Assembly (NCBI GenBank): GCA_016648135.1
Contig: JADDOH010023116.1
Coordinates: forward strand, 62,001 to 126,000
Direction: 5' to 3'
DNA from: Agrypnia vestita
Lineage: Eukaryota > Arthropoda > Insecta > Trichoptera > Phryganeidae
DNA length: 64,000 bases
The position numbers and the translations under genes are program-made. The notes beneath the pieces were generated by a model, which was not told the origin of the DNA, searched no databases, and saw only the letters and a list, made by a program, of their open reading frames with translations. Positions 34,956 to 46,510 of the stretch are shown in pieces; the stretch's first letter is position 1; each line of letters starts with the position of its first letter.

Positions 34956-36600
34956 AAAATAATTTTGATGTTTTTTCAAGTTACCCACTTGTTCCATAAA
35001 TATAATATATTTACATTTGAAAAAAAAAACATAAAAGGTGCCATGATAATATCGCACCCTGTACTACCACGGTAGACAGTAAGTGATTTTCTTATCTGCA
35101 AAATATATAAACAGAATGGAATACGTACTTTTAGAAGTACGTTCAGATGAGATAAAGCATGTAGCTTGTCATACGATTGTTTTAAACTGTGCCGTAATGC
35201 TGAATGTGTTTTAATTGATTTTCCAATACGAAAATAATACTCTAAGCTCGCAGCACGTTGAGCATAAACGATAATAGATATAGCAATAATAAGTATGTGA
35301 CAGACACGTGACCTTACATAAAACGGTAAAACAATGGCTGCAATTAAATGTCCTGTCATATTTATAATAACCCATTGATCGCGGATGGCACGTTAGGTGT
35401 GATCGCATTATACAACTCTACTACGCGACAGGCACACCATATGTGAAAATCACAGTTACTCAATTGTTTATTTTATTTGATATCTCCTCTATATAAAGAA
35501 TGATCTAAACTCAACCGTTGTTATAAATATCGCGTCGTCGTTGTCTAACTGACAGTAAATTTTCTGAATTCTCTAACCACGTCATGTATAATAATAATTA
35601 TTTTCTACAATATTTTTTACTGGATTTTGTCCACAGATGAATAGCTATTAATATCCAGTGTGTTCTCAGAACATACATATAAAAATATATAAATATAGAC
35701 AGACGGACGGACGGACGAACAGACGGACAGACAAGGAAATTATTATGTTTGATATTCAATTGCTAACGTATTACCGAGTGTGCTTGTTATATTTCCGCAA
35801 CTTTCTTATCAGGTAACTTATCAAGTTATAAAACTAAGATAAATGTTCAGATTAACCTGTCAGGTCAATGATCGTATAAATTGTTTATGTTTAAACCAAA
35901 TAGTCTTTTTGAAAGATAATTATGTTTATATTAATTTCTACACAAAGGATTTAGGGTACCTAAAGCGAAAAGCAGTAAAGTAGGTAACCACCGTGCTTTT
36001 GGATTTTGTAACAACGTATGCCTAACCTAACCTAACTCAACATTTAAGTGGAACCCGGGGTCATCCAAATGGTTGTGTCAAAAGGAAATTATTAACTTTT
36101 AATTTAATTTATAATTATTATTTTAAAAATCCAAAATTGAGACGGGTGCGGGGTTTTTTAAATGTGATTTGCGAAGGTGATTTCAGTCAGCCCTGATTTT
36201 TCCTTTAGAAGACTCTCATATAAAGAATTATTTGTTAGTAAGGTAGGTGTAGTCATTAATTAGTAATTCATGAAAATATATTCGTAAATTCCACGTCCCG
36301 GTTGAGACGTTACTTCTAGATGTTCCGTATATACCTAATCATTCTCTATAGATTGTCTATAGCTTTGCAGTTCAGAATTACGCAGTATGCAGTGCGTGGT
36401 TTTCAAAGAATAACCAAATCGTCTTTAACTGTCCTTTTATTTTTATAATTATAAAATCTATAAAAATCTGTATGTGTACAAGAATGCAAACATGCGCGTA
36501 AGGGTGTTTAAATCATTTTCTCACTTCTCTGTAGTCGATCATGAAAGAGAAACAGGCAGAAATTTGCACAGAAGGAAGATTTTATTTATTATTTGAATGC
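34956..36600. other. Gene-free AT-rich DNA
   Basis: A GACG/GACA microsatellite occurs at 35698-35735. CCTAACCTAACCTAA at 36014-36030 is telomere-repeat-like but only a few units long. The 127-residue minus frame at 34976-35359 has no motif I recognise and overlaps the end of the preceding hairpin. Confidence 0.45.
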
Positions 36601-36611
36601 TTTTTATGCAT

Positions 36612-36940
36612 GTATTAAAGTACGTAGAGATTCGAAACTGGAGAGAGCTGGCACTAGACCGAGATGAGTGGAGGAAAATTATTGAGGAGGCCAAGACCTT
36701 CCAAGGGTTGTAGTGCCAAGAATGATGATGATGATGATAAAAGTACCTGCTGCTGAATTGAATACCGATAGGGCAAAGGAGCCTAGAGCAAAATTAAGAT
36801 AGAGCGATAATGTCTTCAAAGACATATCTGCCTTGGAGATTCAGAACTGAAGAGAGCTGACACAACACCGAGATGAATGGAGGAACTCTTAAGGAGGCCA
36901 AGACCCACCAGGGGTTGTAGAGCTAAAAATAATGATAATT
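36612..36940 (+). mobile_element. Two tandem LINE 3' ends with (GAT)n
   Basis: The first copy ends with a frame reading NWRELALDRDEWRKIIEEAK, then a stop and ATGATGATGATGATG at about 36724. The second (36825-36940) repeats the block with TTCAGAACTGAAGAGAGCTG and GGAGGCCAAGACCCACC. This peptide (RD.WR..IEEAKT..GL) is a typical LINE C-terminus. A third relative lies at 42636-42745. Confidence 0.65.
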
Positions 36941-37530
36941 CTTTTTATCATACTTAAAATGAAAATCAAAAACCTAAAAATATGAAATATAGTCGTTACT
37001 AGTAGGCAAATAAATAGAAAAAAACAAAGTTGTTTTACATCCTTCTATTGAAATTAAATAAAAAAGCTCTTGCAAATTTTATTTGCATGCTCTGCATTGC
37101 ATTTTAATTTCAGATCACGAATGAGAACGGTTAGATGTTCTCTGTATTATTTTAAGGAATGGAAGCGTGGACATATATTAATTAATAAATTATGGGACCA
37201 CGCGATCATTTGAGACGTGGATGCTTAAAATAAGAACCGAGTTCGAATGAATAAAGAGGGAATATAGTTAAAAGAAATGCGGCATCCAGAAAGGTGTTAG
37301 GTTATCCGTCTCGTAATGCAGGAAAAGGTTAATGAAAATCAGGAGAACCTGGGACTATTTTTTAGGGAGCTATTTGTTTACTGTGGATTGTAGAACATGT
37401 TGACTTCATCAAAAGTCACCCAGTGGCGTGCAGTGCATAGAAACAAAAAAACTGTGCATTAGTAAAGATTCTGGGAAACAAATATTAATTAAATAATCAT
37501 TATCTTAAGAAAAAGTTGATTTAAAATGGG
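36941..37530. other. Gene-free AT-rich DNA
   Basis: No feature supported. Confidence 0.4.
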
Positions 37531-37535
37531 GACGT

Positions 37536-37690
37536 ATAGCCGTAGGACGAATTACGGCTAGAAGTTTTATTTATGACGTTTCTGTTTAACGTGACGTATC
37601 TGTTTTTTTTCCGATTTAAAATTCTAGCCGTAACTCGTCCTACGGCTAGAAGCTTTATTTACGACTCTCTGTACTTAACTTCATGTCAAT
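37536..37690. repeat. Twin hairpins TAGCCGTA...TACGGCTA
   Basis: TAGCCGTA and TACGGCTA close a small hairpin at 37538-37561. A second lies at 37623-37648 with its loop inverted. Each is followed by GAAG(T/C)TTTATTTA(T/C)GAC in direct orientation, so the block is both an inverted repeat and a direct repeat. Confidence 0.7.
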
Positions 37691-38070
37691 TCTTCATTTA
37701 TCTCGCACAACAAATTTGTTCCATAGATTTAGTCAAGTCGAGAAGAACTCGTACTCAACCATGTATTTTTAATGCTGCGATTTTTGTGTAATAGACAAGT
37801 AAATTTAACGTGCTTCTTCGAAAGGTCCTATGCCAGGTGAGAACTACGCGCACGTCATTGCAGAAATGTTATTTTTTACAAATTCCACCCAAAACTTTCG
37901 GTGTAAATTCTATTTGTCTTTTCTATGGTGAATGTAAATACCATCTGTCATATCATAACATATAATAATTATTTACGACGACATTGCCATGGATGATATC
38001 ATAAAATGTTTGATTTATTTTTGTGAAAAGAAACGTATATCTGAAATTAGTATTGTTCCCGATTTAATTA
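37691..38070. other. Gene-free DNA
   Basis: No feature supported. Confidence 0.4.
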
Positions 38071-39345
38071 TTAGGTCCTTACATATGAAATTGGCGTTTA
38101 GTATGGGAGGAACATAAAGCCGTTTTTTTTTTATTATAATATATTTATTTAATCAAAGTATGTACCATTGCTATCTATGCACTTTTGCCATCTCATAGGT
38201 AGTTCATCGATCCCTTTACTAAAAAAACCATTCGGACGGGAATCAATAAAATCTTTGAAGGCGGTTTGGACTGCCCCATCGGAGTTGAATTTTTTCCTTT
38301 GCAAGAAGTTATCCAAATTTCGAAAAAAATAGTAATCTGTTGGGGCAAGGTCCGGAGAGTACGGTGGATGTCTTAGACATTCCAATTGAAGCTCCTCTAA
38401 TTTGGTAGCCGTCTGTTGTGCAGTGTGTGGTCTAGCGTTATCATGAAGCAGCAGTGGCCTAGAGCGATTAACCAGCCTCGGTTGTTTAGCAGCTAGCTTT
38501 TCCATCATGGTTTGCAGTTGCTGACAATAGACATCTGCCGTAATCGTCTGGCCAGATTTAAGAAAGCTGTAGTGAACGACACCAGCACTAGTCCACCAAA
38601 CGCTCACAAGTAACTTTTTTGGAGTCAATTTTCGCTTGGGGCATGGTTTGGCTGGTTCGGCAGGGTTCAGCCATTGCGATGAGCGCTTCCGATTATCGTA
38701 CAGGATCCACTTTTCATCACAGGTAATGATTCGATTTAAAATCCCTTCATTATTGTGCCGGTTGAGTAATGCAACGCAGCAGTCAACGCGCGTTTGTTGA
38801 TTTGCTCACTCAATTCGTGAGGTACCCACCTTTCAAGCTTTTTCACCTTAACAATTCGCTTCAAGTGGATTAAAACAGTTTTATCACTAACACCGCAGCC
38901 TGCAGCTAACTCAGATGTGGTTTGCGATGGATTTTTGCCTTCAATTCTTCGTTATCAACTTTGGTCTCCGGCCTTTCACGGGGCTTGTTCTGCAGGTCGA
39001 AATTTCCAGAACGAAAACGTTGGAACCAAAAACGCACTGTGTTTTCTTTTGCGGCACCGTCGCCATACACATCATTAATCCTTCGAGCCGTTTCTGCAGC
39101 ACTGGTGCTACGGTGGAACTCGTACTCGTAAATAACGCGATATTTCAAGTTTTTCATTTTGTAAACTGAGTGACGCAAAGAAAAAAACAATTGAGGAAAA
39201 AACAAATGAATTATAATTTTCAAAACACAAATACATGAGTAAATAGCTGTATAAATTTGGATTTGGAATTCCTAACCAAAGAGAAGATATTTGAGATCGA
39301 ATTTGCCAGTACGGCAAAACGCCAATTTCATATGTAAGGACCTAA
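38071..39345 (-). mobile_element. mariner element with intact termini
   Basis: The 1275-bp element is flanked by TA on each side. Its two ends share an identical 29-bp inverted repeat beginning TTAGGTCCTTACATATGAAA. Length, TA target and encoded protein all fit mariner. The termini are undamaged and identical, suggesting a fairly recent insertion or one still mobilisable in trans. The transposase frame itself is broken. Confidence 0.95.
38149..39157 (-). pseudogene. mariner transposase, two frame breaks
   Basis: This is a cut-and-paste transposase acting on TA sites. The N-terminus from Met at 39157 (MKNLKYRVIYEYEF) has the paired helix-turn-helix with AETARRINDVYG and ENTVRFWFQRFRSGNFDL. 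That frame ends at a stop at 38903-38905 after a small deletion near 38935. The final frame opens just after a stop at 38806-38808 and runs to 38149. It contains CDEKW, the WVPHEL-neighbouring region in the preceding frame, LLLHDNARPH and YSPDLAPTDYYFF. The second and third aspartates are 34 residues apart, giving the mariner D,D34D catalytic triad. The protein is close to lepidopteran and other insect cecropia-type mariners as I recall them, so the subfamily is tentative. Confidence 0.92.
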
Positions 39346-39541
39346 TATATATAAATCGTCTTCGAAATATATTGAAATTTTTTGCCGTATTACTATATAT
39401 AAAACATTTATTTATTTAGGAAATATTGTTTACATTACTTCTTTTAAAGTGCAGTTATTTTTATGGATTGAAGCTACTCAAAATAGTTCATTATATACAG
39501 TATTTTTTTTTTAAATGTATATACCCTTATAGGTATGTGCG

Positions 39542-39581
<40 letters not shown>

Positions 39582-40465
39582 TAATATAGGTATATAGTCG
39601 GTCACAGCATTTACCTAAGTTTATACCCACTGCACGCCACTGTCATAACCGGTGACAGCAGTCGAGACAGATGAATGTATAATGATAATAAAAAGGAGAT
39701 AGATTTTCATGCAATCGCTGTATCATAAAAGTTAGGTAAGTTTGGCTGTAAAGCCAAAACAAAAAGAACTTAAGCGACGTCATCCGTCATGATTAAATGT
39801 AACATCTGTGCAAATGGTTTTTAAGCCGCGCTCTAATTTTCTTTGCTTACATTTAGAATATGTCGTTTCGTATCATATATCTGGGATAGCTCATCGCTTT
39901 GCGTGCTCTATATTTTCGGAGTATTGCGTCATTTTGTGTGTGAAACATCGAACTTAATCCTCTGTCCTTAACACTAAGTCAGCGGATCACAAACTTTTAG
40001 CGTCACAACTTTTCATATATTTGAAGGTATGCCAGAGACATCCGTAGTCCTTCTCACAAAATATTAGGCATACATAAATGATACCTCTGTATTTTCTGAA
40101 TAAAACACAAATATAAAAATATTGAAAAATTTAATCTCATGAGCTTTGTACATATATAAAAGGTTAAGTCCTGAAATACCAAATAAAACAGCAAATATTA
40201 TTTTCTCTTATGGGCATGCCTTTGTTTATGGTATGTGAAGTGGGATCCACCATAGACCCAGGGTCATCCTACAAGTAAAAGCTCCCTACACTTACACTTA
40301 GTGTGTGGTGTGGTATATGGTATATGTGTTTTCAGTATTTTAAAAATAATATCTGATACACTGTTTCTTAAAACAATATTAAGCGCAATAAGTTCCACAT
40401 ATACCACGGCCTCCTACCGCAAATGGTAGATCATTGGCCTATCAAATGCCTATCAACGAAAATTT
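39346..40465. other. Gene-free AT-rich DNA with a TA/T microsatellite
   Basis: (TA)n then poly-T occupies 39541-39583. No gene is recognised. Confidence 0.5.
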
Positions 40466-40469
40466 TTAA

Positions 40470-40802
40470 AATAATATATATTACGCTTTTGTTCAAACTC
40501 AATTACAGTACGGTATTATTGGATGGGGAGGGGCGTATAAATTCACTATATCAAAAACAGAAACTACCCAAAAAATGATAATTAAAATAATTCTAAAAAA
40601 AATGACTACCCAGGTGTCCAATTATATAAAGAATTCAAAGTACCAAAAATAATAGATAGGTATATACAAAAAAATTCAATAATCCAAATTCTTAAAATTA
40701 AAAATACATTAAATACAAGAAGCTATTTTCGATCTACAAGATTTAGAGATACACTTAAACATACCAAAATTTCATATGACATCTATCCAATATCATTTTA
40801 GT
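40470..40802 (+). pseudogene. LINE RT C-terminal fragment
   Basis: Plus-strand reading gives YGIIGWGGAYKFTISKTETT, then QKMIIKIILKK and KVPKIIDRYIQK. The pattern YGI.GWGG......L...Q...K.I is a conserved RT thumb signature of several insect LINE families. One or more indels interrupt the frame, and a stop at about 40800 ends the similarity. Confidence 0.65.
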
Positions 40803-40878
40803 TTTCTTGGTATTACATTCTTTATTAATCTCACCCAAACGATCAGAAAAAATTAAAATTGAAACCAAAAAACATGTA

Positions 40879-41150
40879 CAACGGTACCTCGACATAAGAG
40901 TGCCCCAACATACGAATTTTTTGAGATAAAAATGCGCTCCGCGCATTCGTTACAGTTTGTGGAAAAAAAACAGCCCGAAAAAGTTGCAATTGGTTGTTCA
41001 TCGGAGCTTTTTAATGACACTTGCCTGACTCATTTCCACAACATTCAGAAAGGGAGGAAGAAACAAACCTCCTTGGACATGTTATTTTTAAACTGCCTGC
41101 AGGTGAAAGTGAGAAAAGCGTGGCGAAAAGACAAAGATCAGTGAAGAGAA
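40879..41150 (+). pseudogene. pogo/Tigger-type element remnant
   Basis: After TA, the terminus CAACGGTACCTCGACATAAG resembles Tigger inverted ends (CAGTGGTACCTCG). It is followed directly by a short frame with FNDTCLTHFHNIQKGRKKQT, SLDMLFL and a Lys/Arg-rich tail, typical of the C-terminus of Tigger/jerky DDE_1 transposases. The DDE core and the opposite terminus are missing, so an internal deletion joined the 5' terminus to the 3' coding end. Confidence 0.7.
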
Positions 41151-42450
41151 AAACAGTGACGAAAATTAAGCGAAAGCGAAATTAATATTCTTTTATCATG
41201 TTTTTATACAATATTTGTCATTTAATACTTAATAAATACATTTTTAACAGTCAATGAACACACTTTTATTATTCAAAAATACGTAACAAAAACATCTGAG
41301 GTGGCATTTTGAGGGTTGGAACAGATTAATGGCATTTCAATTAATTTCTGTGGCGAAAATTGCTTTGAAATACTAGCAAATTAAACTCGCATGTTCTCAT
41401 GAAACTGTTTTAAAAGGCATATTTATACCTTTTACCTGTAATACTCCTTTATACACGAGTCTTCTGACTCTCATAAAGTTATTAAAATAAATTGTTCCCA
41501 TATTTGAAATGTTAAATGATATCAATTTTTGTAAAAAGTGTGAGACAGCAACAGTTTTTCAGAATTCTAACTAGTAGAATTCTGAATTATTTTAGCCATC
41601 ACCGTTAGAGTATTAAATTCTACCTTTGTTAATAAAAAATATATTTCTCTAATAGCGGTTCATGTCTCAGCTATAGCAGCCCCACTGTGCATCACCAGAT
41701 GCAATTGTCTTGGACAAAATAAAAAATAATTTTTCATTAAAAATAACTAAAAAAATAATTTCCATTTTCAAAATTTATCCATATTAATATACATTTGTCA
41801 TCCTGACGAAGAAGCCATTGGCTTTGAAACACGTTGAATTTTTTTCAATGAAAAAGTGGTGTAAACAATGTTTATTTCTATAAATTATAATTATCCATAT
41901 TATTTTACCGGTAAGTATTATTTATAAAGGTACATTGGCACCATATGCGTGATGCGACAGACATCAGATTAAAGTATTGTCCTTAATCCGCAACACATAT
42001 GGTAAGGAGAGGTCCCAGGGCCATAGCGAGGAGTCAGAGGTCTCCCTGGAGTATTCCGATCCAAAGCTGTGAATTATAATAGCTCCAACGATGATCACGA
42101 TTTCACTTGAGGTGAAATAATATTGTATGTCGTATTAACTAACGTCTAGACCACTGGTCACTTAGCAAGCACGGCGAATAAAATTCTAATTTAATTATTT
42201 TATAACGATACATTACGTCCACGAAAACATAAATTGCTTCAGTTTACATTCGTATTTTTACATAAATAATTACTTTAAAAAATTGGATTATTCACAATGT
42301 CTGAAGGGTTCTATAACTCCCTCTGAGGCTGAAATAGACGCTGATCTGAAATTTTGTCGTCTTAAAGCCAGTTATAGAAAATGGATTTTCGCGTAGACAC
42401 TACAATAATGCATAATATAAAGCTCATAATCATAGTGTCTATGTTTACGA
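41151..42450. other. AT-rich DNA with one hammerhead-like repeat
   Basis: At 41813-41830 CTGACGA, a stem (AAGCC/GGCTT) and GAAAC are followed at about 41846 by AAGTGGTGTAAACAATG. It resembles the loci at 5714 and 19755. No gene is seen. Confidence 0.5.
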
Positions 42451-42454
42451 TATG

Positions 42455-42590
42455 ATATAATAAGTTTAGTCTCAAAGTTCTTAAAAATATAAATACTGTG
42501 TATATTGTATACTGTGTGTGTGTGTATATATTTATAAATATAATAAGTTTAGTCTCAAAGTTCTTAAAAATATAAATACTGTGTATGGTC
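42455..42590. repeat. Direct duplication of about 50 bp around a TG/TA microsatellite
   Basis: TAATAAGTTTAGTCTCAAAG followed by TTCTTAAAAATATAAATACT occurs twice, separated by TGTGTGTGTGTATATATTTA. Confidence 0.85.
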
Positions 42591-42635
42591 TAAGTGAAGA
42601 GGATAATAGTACCTACAGCAAATACCAAAGTTGCT

Positions 42636-42745
42636 GATTAACAGAACGCAAGAGCTTGGAAAGATTTTAACATTAACAGGAGAGGAACAGTGGTAGAATA
42701 GAGATCACCGGAGGAAAATTCTTATAGGAGCCAAGACCCCATAAA
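42636..42745 (+). mobile_element. LINE 3'-end scrap
   Basis: It contains CGGAGGAAAATTCTTATAGG and AGCCAAGACCCCATAAAGG, matching the LINE C-termini at 36612-36940. It is severely decayed. Confidence 0.45.
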
Positions 42746-43186
42746 GGTCACAGTAATCTATGAAAAATCGACATGGAATCGACGAGTAATCTATAAAAAT
42801 TGACGACCTCTGGTTAAAAATCTGACAATTTATTTCAAAGCTGTGACAAATCTATATAAAGAATTATATTAAGTTTATGAACCACGCTAATATATTTAAA
42901 TATAGGTACTAAAAAGTTTAAAAAAAAATTTTTCGCACCAATAATTTTTGACTCACTCTCCAAATAAAAGGTGGGAGCTTACGATATTGAAATAAATGGA
43001 GGGAAAGCGCCCATGCTTTTATTTTCCGAGTGAGGCAAAAAATCTTTTAATTAATAAATTAATATTTTTGCTTTTTATTACATTTTAAATATATAAGGAT
43101 GGTTTAAATTTTTTTTTACATACAATATAATTTTCTACTTTTCAGTATTAACGAATCTTGTATTGGACTTTGTGCTCGCGGCCGGC

Positions 43187-43220
43187 GGAAAAGTGCGACT
43201 GCCGGCAGCCGCACTTTTCC
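43187..43220. repeat. GC-rich perfect hairpin
   Basis: GGAAAAGTGCG and CGCACTTTTCC surround the self-complementary CTGCCGGCAG with one A/C mismatch. It stands out in AT-rich DNA and may be the centre of an old palindromic element. Confidence 0.75.
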
Positions 43221-43990
43221 CATATCAAACATTGATTAATTATGATGGATTCATTGATTAATTAGTGGAATTGATTCATGTATTGTCATCATGTATGTGT
43301 GCAAAATTTCAGCTCGATTGTACATTGAGAAGCGGGTGAAATATCGATTATAAGATTTCGTCCAGACAAACAGGTGAAGCTAATTAAGCGTGGTAAAAAT
43401 GACTACTGTTTCCAGGTGTTCACCGAACAGAACGTTAGAAAGAAGTTGACAAACTTATCTTTCCACGTGCTGAAATAATGCAAAAATAAATATTGAACAA
43501 AAAAATTAATTTTATTATTTGTTTATTCGACTATATTATAATATAGTAGATTAAAACAAAAAATAAAATTAATTTTTTAAAATGTCAATCTACAAAATTG
43601 CTCAAACAATTGAAAAAAATATTAAATTATTTTGCAAAGGAAAAAAGGTACACAGCGTTCATGGAATGCACATCAAATGATTGCAATCAATAAAATTATT
43701 TATTACTTTTCAGACATACTTATTTTCTTTCTCACCTCCCTAAACGAAACGTCTAAAGTAATGTGCTTAATTTTTCGAACTATTTGTTGTAACTTTGTGA
43801 AAGGCAATTTTGAAAAGTATATTAAAAATGATAACTTTTTTAGCTTTCACGATTTATTTATAACGATTAAAACGTTTTCAATACATAACGCATCATCTTC
43901 AGTAATGTTACGAACTTTAGTTTGCGCGTAGACTTACATTTTTGAATTGATTGTAATTTTTTTTATTCCACTCAAGCATTCATCAATCTT
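43221..43990. other. LINE-tail scrap and gene-free DNA
   Basis: GTGCAAAATTTCAGCTCGAT at about 43300 is a LINE 3' UTR phrase shared with 25190. The 99-residue frame at 43632-43931 has no recognisable motif. Confidence 0.4.
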
Positions 43991-43991
43991 T

Positions 43992-44125
43992 GGCCCGAAT
44001 TCAAAGTCAATACCATGATTTAAAGGTTAAATACGTCTTAAATGTTTTATTTTCTATGAAAATTACGCTTATAAGGCGCACCTTAACCCTTGAATCATCT
44101 AAGTATTGACTCGGAATTCGGGCTC
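43992..44125. mobile_element. Palindromic MITE with GCCCGAATTC termini
   Basis: GCCCGAATTCAAAGTCAATA on the left pairs with TATTGACTCGGAATTCGGGC on the right. Inner arms AGGTTAAA and TTAACCCTT also pair. Total length is about 132 bp. The target duplication is unclear. Confidence 0.75.
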
Positions 44126-44500
44126 TTATCTCTATTTTTTTCCAGACTGTCCAATGTATGACGCATGACAATCTTTACATTTTATTTTATCTATAGACTC
44201 CACTATTGTCTGACGCATTTATTTAAGATTCAGTATATGAAATATATTTTGTGATGTTATTATTTGTATAAAAAGCCGGTTTAAAAGTTTTTCTAGCTAC
44301 ACAAAAAGACTCAAAAATCTTTTGAGGGACCGCGTAGGTAACAAACATTGTATAAATGTATAAATAAAGGCTAAAATCGTATTACTTCTATCTAAACTTC
44401 AGAAATTTAGGTAGAAGTAATGTGATTTTTTACAAAATGGTGATTATTTTATTTTATTTTTTATTGGCACTTATTAAGGTACGTATTAAATTATTCATTT
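44126..44500. other. Gene-free AT-rich DNA
   Basis: A small inverted repeat AAGTAATA...AGAAGTAATGTG near 44385-44425 is noted. Nothing else is supported. Confidence 0.4.
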
Positions 44501-44504
44501 AAAA

Positions 44505-45040
44505 TTAAATTTAAAAAAAAACAAAATGGCCGCATCACATCCATTCCCGTGGAGCTTTTCCGCCTTGACTGAGATGTGACTTTCCCCAGAGCACGTTTGT
44601 CCGAGACAAAAAAAAGGTATACCTTATTTTCTGTATCTCTAAATACCTTCATAAATATCTATGTTCGATTTGGATAAATATTTTCTCGAATCGGGAGCAG
44701 TTTAAAAAAATCGTAGGTCTACTATTTTGCTATAACTTTGTGGTTGTTTATTATGAATACAATTAAACGAATTAACTTAGTTTATCACCACTTAATAATG
44801 GTGATAAATTACAATAATAAAAAAATCTTTTAAACAATATTTACTAACGATTGCTATAAACAAATGACTTATATTAAAAATCATTTTGCTATATTTTAAA
44901 TATATAATTTATAAATAAGTACCTACATGACCTTTTTTCTGTCTCGGTGTAACAGGGAAAATTTCACCTCAATCACGGCAAAGGAGCTCTGTGGGAATGG
45001 ACTCAACACGGCCATTTTGTTTTTTTTTTAATTTTTCCAA
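44505..45040. mobile_element. Non-autonomous element with about 110-bp inverted ends
   Basis: The left end runs from ACAAAATGGCCG through TTCCCGTGGAGCTTTTCCGCC to GTCCGAGACAAAAAAAAGG. The right end reads the same inverted (CTGTCTCGG, AGGAGCTCTGTGGGAATGG, CGGCCATTTTGT). The interior of about 300 bp is AT-rich. The two minus/plus frames overlapping 44969-45254 include its right end and are not genes. Confidence 0.75.
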
Positions 45041-45600
45041 TATAATAATAGTTTGGCGTAACCCCTTAATAAAAACATCAGGTAATATCATCATACTCCT
45101 GTATCTCGGCGATATTATAAAGAACACTACAAATAAAATTATTGGTAGGTATATCATGGAAAAATCAATGGTTTCAGTGAAGGAAAAGATGCCGCATCTC
45201 TTGTCTGGGGAATCTGCGCTAGTGGATAGCTGCAGTCAACATAATGAGGATTAATTTTTCTATACAAGAGGCACCATAATACGTAGATGAAACGAATAGG
45301 AATAGATTGAAATTTACATTTTTGGTGGAAAGAAGATGCGAAGATGAAAGACCAGAGTTATAAGTGGACGGAATCGGTCAAACAGCGTTTGAATCATAAT
45401 GGAGATCCACTCAGCTGGCCAATTGACTCTCACGTTAATACTTTGCTTAAGTGACCTAACTGATTTAGACTGTTCAAAATTGTATACTATTATAGGTGAT
45501 GGCTTACGTATGATGGATAGTAGAACTTTTGACACAGAGGAGAAAGCCAATCCAAATGTAGCAGACAATTTTTTGTGAGTTAAACTAAAAATTTCTTGAG
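45041..45600. other. Gene-free DNA
   Basis: The 84-residue minus frame at 45314-45568 has no recognisable domain. Confidence 0.4.
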
Positions 45601-45607
45601 ACGTATA

Positions 45608-45766
45608 ACATCTTCTGTGTATAGTTTTCTGGGATATTCTGCCGTGTATATATGACGTCTCTGGCCAACGTTTCGGACCCCATTGCAGGGTCCATCATCA
45701 GATGAGTTGGCCAGAGAGGTCACATATACACGGCAGAATATCCCAGAAAACTATACATAGAAGATT
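45608..45766. repeat. Palindromic fragment of second-family Penelope 3' end
   Basis: TATAGTTTTCTGGGATATTC and its reverse complement flank a core containing one hammerhead-like motif on the minus strand (gtttc at 45670-45674, TCATCAG at 45695-45701). Arms (about 45616-45668 and 45703-45757) are nearly identical. It is the same terminus as at 11635 and 48480, here present as an inverted pair. Confidence 0.85.
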
Positions 45767-46059
45767 CGGAACGGCCGTGAAAACCTTAGGACATTTTTAA
45801 AGGTATAACAGTTTAGATAGTTTTAATACAAACTATCCTTCATCATAATTATCTTCATCCCCTAGTCCTAGTAGGGCCTGGGACCCAAAGACTTGACAAA
45901 TTAGGTATCGTAATATTTAACTAAATATCATCTCCAAAGTCACAGTTCTCTTTAAAAGTAGGAAATCACCATTACTATTTGATTTCAGCTATTTTAAACA
46001 TTATTTTCGATGTTTATAGCGTTAACTTTGTGAATGAACATAATTATTAATTTAAATTA

Positions 46060-46510
46060 AACAACACCGTATCTTCATTAGGACGGATGAAAACTAACTG
46101 TCCATTATCTATTCTACCAAACAAATAAATTTTTGGCGTGGCTACAGCTATGGTGGGGGTAATTGAGAAGTGAACGCCGAAATAAAAACGGTACGTAGGT
46201 ACTATTAATGTTAGAGTAAAGGAACACATTATTAAATGTCTCAATAACAATAATTTTTCCTAATTCACACGTAAATAGACCCTTAGATTAGATAACTTAA
46301 AAATACTAGAAATAAAAAAATGCCTGAACACTGAAGCCAATATAATTAACAACCAGATAAACTTAAATATATTCCCCATTTCGGCGTCCACTTCTCAATT
46401 ACCCCCTCCATAGCTGTAGCCACGCCCCCCTTTAAAAATTGATTTGTTTGCTAGAATAGATAATGGATAGTTAGTTTTCGTCCATCCTGATGAAGATACG
46501 TTGGCATCAA
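46060..46510. repeat. Inverted repeat with arms of about 120 bp
   Basis: The left arm has GGCGTGGCTACAGCTATGG, GTAATTGAGAAGTG and CGCCGAAATA. The right arm has them inverted, ending CCATCCTGATGAAGATACG at about 46483. The spacer is about 190 bp. The minus frame at 46047-46250 is the left arm. Confidence 0.8.
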
